A stretch of DNA of 64,000 bases from Frigidibacter sp. ROC022 (GTDB lineage: Bacteria; Pseudomonadota; Alphaproteobacteria; Rhodobacterales; Rhodobacteraceae), in the NCBI RefSeq assembly GCF_024723735.1, contig NZ_JANQDU010000001.1:744001-808000 (forward strand), read 5' to 3'. The position numbers and the translations under genes are program-made. Each line of letters begins with the position of its first letter. Position 1 is the stretch's first letter. Under the pieces are notes generated by a model, which did no database searches, was not told the DNA's origin, and saw only the letters and a list, made by a program, of their open reading frames with translations. This document shows positions 60,447 to 64,000 of the stretch, in pieces.

Positions 60447-62933
60447 ATGACCGATCCCTCCGCGATCCCCGCAGCCTCCGCCGAGGGCGCCGGAAGCCTG
60501 CACCTGCCGATCGAGGGCATGACCTGTGCCTCCTGCGTGCGGCGGGTGGAAAGGGCGATCGCCAAGGTGCCCGGCGTTCTCGACGCCTCGGTCAATCTCG
60601 CCACACAGTCCGCCGAGGTCAGCTTTGCCGCTCCGGCGCAGCCCGCCGATCTGCGGGCGGCGGTGGAAAAGGCCGGATACGAGGTGCCGCAGGAGTCCGT
60701 GGTGCTCAGCGTCGAGGGCGCTACCTGCGCCTCCTGCGTGCGGCGGATCGAAGCGGCGCTGGCCAGGGTGCCGGGGGTCGAGGGCGCCACGATGAACCTT
60801 GCCACCAACGAGGCGCGGCTGAGCGTGCTGCGCGGCGCCTCGCTGGCCCCGGTGCTGGCGGCGCTGGCCAGGGCCGGCTATCCGGCAAAACGCAAGGACG
60901 CCGCCCGGCCGCCGCTGCCCGAGGCCGACAGGCTGCGACCCCGGCTGATCCTTGCCGCGCTGCTGACCCTGCCGGTCTTCGTGCTGGAAATGGGCGGGCA
61001 TCTGATCCCGGCCTGGCATCATCTCGTCGCGGCCAGCATCGGCCAGCAGACTTCCTGGGTGATCCAGTTCCTGCTGACCACGGCGGTGCTGGCGGGGCCG
61101 GGGCGGATGTTCTTTGCGCATGGCGTGCCCGGTCTGCTGCGCGGGGCGCCCGACATGAATGCGCTGGTGGCGCTCGGCGCCGGGGCGGCCTGGGCCTATT
61201 CGACGGTGGCGACCTTCGCGCCCGGCTGGCTGCCGGAGGGCTCGCGCAGCGTCTGGTTCGAGGCGGCGGCGGTGATCGTCACGCTGATCCTGCTGGGCCG
61301 CTGGCTGGAAGCCCGCGCCAAGGGCCGCGCCGGCGCCGCGATCCGGCATCTGCTGGACCTGACCCCGGCCACCGCGCGGGTCGAGCGCGACGGCTCGGTG
61401 GTCGAGGTGCCGGTCGCGGAACTGGCCCCCGGCGCGGTGCTGCATCTGCGCCCGGGAGAGCGGGTGGCGGTCGATGGCGTGGTGCTGAGCGGCGAGAGCC
61501 ATGTCGATGAATCGATGCTGACCGGCGAATCGGCGCCGGTCGCCAAATCGGCGGGCGACAGCCTGACCGGCGGCACGGTGAACGGACTGGGCGCGCTGAC
61601 CTATCGCGCCGAGGCGGTGGGCGACGATACCAGGCTGGCGCAGATCGTCCGGCTGGTCGAGCAGGCCCAGGGCGCCAAGCTGCCGGTGCAGAACCTCGTC
61701 GATCGGATCACCCAGTATTTCGTCCCCGCGGTGCTTGCGGTGGCGCTGGTCACCCTGATCGCCTGGCTTGCCTTCGGCCCCGGTCCGGGAGAGGCGATGG
61801 TGGCGGCGGTCTCGGTGCTGATCATCGCCTGTCCCTGCGCTATGGGCCTGGCGGTGCCGGTCTCGATCATGGTCGGCACCGGGCGCGGCGCCGAACTTGG
61901 CGTGCTGTTTCGGCGCGGCGACGCGTTGCAGACGCTGGCCGGGGTCCGGCAGGTGGCCTTTGACAAGACCGGCACATTGACCGAGGGCCATCCGGCGCTG
62001 ACCGATTGCGACGCCGGGCCCGAACTGCTGGCCCGGGTGGCGGCGGTCGAGGCGCTGTCGGAACATCCCCTGGGCCGGGCGGTGGTGGTCGGGGCCGAGG
62101 CGCGCGGTCTGGCGCTGCCCGAGGTCTCGGGCTTTGCCGCGGTGGTCGGGCAGGGGGTCCGCGCCGAGGTGGCGGGCCATGCCCTGCGGATCGGCAACGC
62201 CAGGTTCCTGCGCGCCGAGGGTGTCGATCCGGCGCCGCTGGAGGCCCGCGCCGAGGCGCTGGCGCAGGCCGGGCGGACACCGCTGCTGGTGGCCGAGGAC
62301 GAGGCCGCCGTTGCGGTGCTGGGGGTCTCGGACCCGGTCAAGCCCGGGGCCGCCCCGGCGTTGCGGGCGCTCGAGGCGCTCGGCATCGGCACGGTGATGC
62401 TGACCGGCGACGCCGAGGCGGTGGGCCGCGCGGTGGGCGCCGGGCTGGGCATCGGTTCGGTGCGGGCGGGGCTTGGCCCCGAGGACAAGGTGGCGGCGCT
62501 TGCCGAGATGCGGCGCAGCGGGCCGGTCGCCTTCGTCGGTGACGGGATCAACGACGCGCCGGTGCTGGCGGGGGCCGATGTCGGGCTGGCGATCGGCACC
62601 GGCACCGATGTGGCGATCGAGGCGGCCGAGGTGGTGCTGACCTCGGGCGATCCGCGGGGCGTGGCGACCGCGGTCGGTCTCAGCCGCGCGGTGATGCGCA
62701 ACATCCGGCAGAACCTGGCCTGGGCCTTCGGCTACAACATCCTGCTGATCCCGGTCGCGGCGGGGGTCTTTACCCCCTGGCTCGGCTTCGGCCTGACCCC
62801 GGCACTGGCGGCGGGGGCCATGGCGATGTCCTCGGTCCTGGTGGTGTCGAATGCGCTCCGGCTGCGGCGGTTCGGGCGGCATCGGGCCGGGGCAGGGCGG
62901 CCGGGCCAGCCGGTCGCCGCCGTGCAGGGCTGA
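60447..62933 (+). CDS. copA: Cu(I)-translocating P1B-type ATPase
   Basis: An 828-aa copper-exporting ATPase. Two N-terminal HMA domains each carry GMTCASC/GATCASC (about residues 20-155). Eight membrane helices follow, with the transport motif C462-P-C464 (IIACPCAMGLAVP). The phosphorylated aspartate is D506 (FDKTGTLTEG), the TGE loop is SMLTGESAPVAKSAGD, the nucleotide-binding HP is in SEHPLGRAV, and the hinge is VGDGINDAPVLAGADVGLAI. It exports Cu(I) from the cytoplasm. The ATG at 60447 has AAAGG upstream. Divergent from copZ, with a CueR-like promoter between. Confidence 0.96.
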   Translation: MTDPSAIPAASAEGAGSLHLPIEGMTCASCVRRVERAIAKVPGVLDASVNLATQSAEVSFAAPAQPADLRAAVEKAGYEVPQESVVLSVEGATCASCVRRIEAALARVPGVEGATMNLATNEARLSVLRGASLAPVLAALARAGYPAKRKDAARPPLPEADRLRPRLILAALLTLPVFVLEMGGHLIPAWHHLVAASIGQQTSWVIQFLLTTAVLAGPGRMFFAHGVPGLLRGAPDMNALVALGAGAAWAYSTVATFAPGWLPEGSRSVWFEAAAVIVTLILLGRWLEARAKGRAGAAIRHLLDLTPATARVERDGSVVEVPVAELAPGAVLHLRPGERVAVDGVVLSGESHVDESMLTGESAPVAKSAGDSLTGGTVNGLGALTYRAEAVGDDTRLAQIVRLVEQAQGAKLPVQNLVDRITQYFVPAVLAVALVTLIAWLAFGPGPGEAMVAAVSVLIIACPCAMGLAVPVSIMVGTGRGAELGVLFRRGDALQTLAGVRQVAFDKTGTLTEGHPALTDCDAGPELLARVAAVEALSEHPLGRAVVVGAEARGLALPEVSGFAAVVGQGVRAEVAGHALRIGNARFLRAEGVDPAPLEARAEALAQAGRTPLLVAEDEAAVAVLGVSDPVKPGAAPALRALEALGIGTVMLTGDAEAVGRAVGAGLGIGSVRAGLGPEDKVAALAEMRRSGPVAFVGDGINDAPVLAGADVGLAIGTGTDVAIEAAEVVLTSGDPRGVATAVGLSRAVMRNIRQNLAWAFGYNILLIPVAAGVFTPWLGFGLTPALAAGAMAMSSVLVVSNALRLRRFGRHRAGAGRPGQPVAAVQG

Positions 62934-62952
62934 CGTCGTCTCGCCGCGGCCG

Positions 62953-62967
62953 AGCCCGAAACGGGCT
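62953..62967 (+). terminator. short hairpin after copA
   Basis: AGCCCG-aaa-CGGGCT, a 6-bp perfect stem with a 3-nt loop, starts 20 bp after the copA stop. A T-run is missing; probable but weak terminator. Confidence 0.4.
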
Positions 62968-63038
62968 TGAGCCCGCCGGCAGGAGGGGAGAAGGTTCTTC
63001 GGATCGGAAACCGCGCGACAACTCGGCAGGAGAGAGCC

Positions 63039-63803
63039 ATGAAGATCGAAGACATGCAGGCGGTGGTTTCGGGGGCGGCCTCGGGGCTGGGCAGGGCGGT
63101 GGCGCAGGCGCTGGCCGGGGCCGGGGCGGAGGTGACGATCTTCGATCTGAACGCCGAGGCCGGGGCCGCGACGGCGGCGGAGCTGGGCGGGCATTTCGCC
63201 CGCGTCGATGTGTCCGACCCGGAAAGCGTGGCGCATGGGCTGGCCGAGGTCGCCGCCCGTCAGGCGCCGCTGCGGATCGCGGTGAACTGCGCCGGGATCG
63301 CCCCGGCGGCCAAGACCGTCTCGCGCGGGGCGGCGCATGATCCGGCGCTTTTCGCCAGGGTCGTCGCGGTCAATCTTCAGGGCAGCTTCAACCTGGCCTC
63401 GCAGGCCGCGGCGCTCATTGCCACCGCCCCGCATCTCGGCACCGACGGCGCGCGGGGGGTGATCGTCTCGACCGCCTCGGTGGCGGCCTATGACGGTCAG
63501 GTGGGGCAGGTCGGCTATGCGGCGTCGAAGGGCGGCATCGTGGCGATGACCCTACCGATGGCGCGCGACCTGGCACCGCTTGGCATAAGGGTCTGCGCCG
63601 TGGCGCCGGGGATCTTCCGCACGCCCCTGCTCGAGGGCTTGCCGCAGGAGGTGCAGGACTCGCTGGCCGGGCAGGTGCCGTTCCCTTCCCGGCTGGGCGA
63701 ACCGGCTGAATTCGCCGCGCTGGTCCGCCATATCGTCGAGAACGACATGCTGAACGGCGAGGTGATCCGGCTCGACGGCGCGATCCGGATGGCGCCGCGA
63801 TGA
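63039..63803 (+). CDS. SDR oxidoreductase (3-hydroxyacyl-CoA dehydrogenase type-2-like)
   Basis: A 254-aa classical SDR with an N-terminal Rossmann motif (VVSGAASGLGRAVAQALAGA), the NCAG motif (AVNCAGIAPA) and the catalytic triad region STASVAAYDGQVGQVGYAAS K (Ser...Tyr-x-x-x-Lys). The layout, with NLASQAAALI and APGIFRTPLLEGLPQEVQ, is that of HSD17B10-like 3-hydroxyacyl-CoA dehydrogenases. GGAGAGAG precedes the ATG. Its stop overlaps the next gene's ATG, so it is cotranslated with an MmgE/PrpD protein, a pairing that suggests short-chain or branched acyl/carboxylic acid catabolism. Confidence 0.88.
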   Translation: MKIEDMQAVVSGAASGLGRAVAQALAGAGAEVTIFDLNAEAGAATAAELGGHFARVDVSDPESVAHGLAEVAARQAPLRIAVNCAGIAPAAKTVSRGAAHDPALFARVVAVNLQGSFNLASQAAALIATAPHLGTDGARGVIVSTASVAAYDGQVGQVGYAASKGGIVAMTLPMARDLAPLGIRVCAVAPGIFRTPLLEGLPQEVQDSLAGQVPFPSRLGEPAEFAALVRHIVENDMLNGEVIRLDGAIRMAPR

Positions 63804-64000
63804 GCGCGGCCGGCAGCCTGACCCCGGCGCTGGCCCGTTTCGTCGCCGGGACCGATCCTGGCAGCGACACCGCCGCCCCGGCGCTGGCGATGCTGCGCCT
63901 GTCCCTGCACGACTGGGCCGCCTGCGGGATCGCCGGGCGGGACGAGCCGGTGGCGCGGCTGACACGGCAGATGGTGCTGGACGAGGCGGGGCGCGGCGAG
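63800..64000 (+). CDS. MmgE/PrpD family protein (5' part only)
   Basis: The first 67 codons of a gene that runs past the window end. The sequence SLTPALARFVAGTDPGS followed by LRLSLHDWAACGIAGRDEPV matches the N-terminus of MmgE/PrpD proteins, which include 2-methylcitrate dehydratase and aconitate-decarboxylase-like enzymes. The ATG overlaps the SDR stop (ATGA). The specific reaction cannot be told from this part. Confidence 0.8.
   Translation, partial: MSAAGSLTPALARFVAGTDPGSDTAAPALAMLRLSLHDWAACGIAGRDEPVARLTRQMVLDEAGRGE

Noticed and set aside
60330-63434. 1034-codon open frame opposite copA
   Set aside because: Arg/Gly/His-rich translation typical of an antisense shadow in GC-rich DNA; the plus strand encodes an unmistakable P-type ATPase.

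Overview
The window is chromosomal DNA of a GC-rich alphaproteobacterium, most likely a marine member of the Rhodobacterales (Rhodobacteraceae/Paracoccaceae). Supporting this: a 407-aa C4-pathway 5-aminolevulinate synthase, a CarD-type regulator and an FdxA ferredoxin of alphaproteobacterial type, an Anbu/ATP-grasp/alpha-E/transglutaminase cluster, the DMSP lyase DddP, an RTX-Hint exoprotein, an nnr-type nirK locus, and several small families typical of that order (DUF6778 lipoprotein, DUF1344, DUF1858, DUF3445). No rRNA, tRNA, CRISPR array, phage or transposase was seen.

Layout. 1-2716 (minus): the membrane and binding parts of a spermidine/putrescine-type ABC importer plus a DUF3830 protein. 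3122-4439: a decayed patch holding 3' ends of a class II aldolase, a DapA-family aldolase and a TRAP large permease, the last two joined head to head. 4440-6628 (minus): a BNR-repeat protein and a LysR regulator. 6838-15167 (plus): one long, translationally coupled operon with an amino-acid ABC importer, N-carbamoyl-D-amino-acid hydrolase, flavin reductase-like protein, DapA-like lyase, SDR, hydantoinase and hydantoin racemase, divergent from the LysR gene. This looks like a complete hydantoin uptake and degradation pathway. 15205-22499: a membrane-tethered LuxR-type regulator, a secreted PepSY-like/glycine-repeat protein, 2 kb without convincing genes, and a 1377-aa RTX/tandem-95/Hint protein. 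22825-25989: a DUF1858 redox protein and nirK-nirV-nnrR, with a consensus NnrR site in front of nirK.

26190-33176: an FAD monooxygenase, the four-gene ATP-grasp/alpha-E/transglutaminase/Anbu peptidase cluster, an alpha/beta hydrolase and an SCP2 protein. 33246-38739: a TPR protein, a SUV3-like helicase with an S4 RNA-binding protein, a remnant of a TDT-family transporter, fdxA and carD. 39014-43110: divergent cobS/cobT (cobalamin) and divergent dddP/DUF3445. 43253-46348 (minus): a VOC protein and the Entner-Doudoroff genes eda and edd behind a perfect LacI-type palindrome. 46574-54089: small lipoproteins and hypotheticals, an RlmI-like methyltransferase, a PIN protein, an M48 protease, an M20 peptidase and a CDF metal exporter. 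54234-58826: hemA (TTG start), a RodZ-like protein, ispG and a DsbA-like thioredoxin. 58927-64000: an aminotransferase, a copper chaperone, copA with a CueR-like promoter, an SDR and the start of an MmgE/PrpD gene.

An 80-bp intergenic repeat with two hairpins occurs twice (43110-43189 and 50098-50177). Start codons were moved from the longest-ORF position where a Shine-Dalgarno sequence or family length argued for it; this matters most for the Anbu peptidase (GTG), hemA (TTG) and the LysR gene (GTG). All functional calls come from reading the translated sequence against remembered family features; no database search was run.
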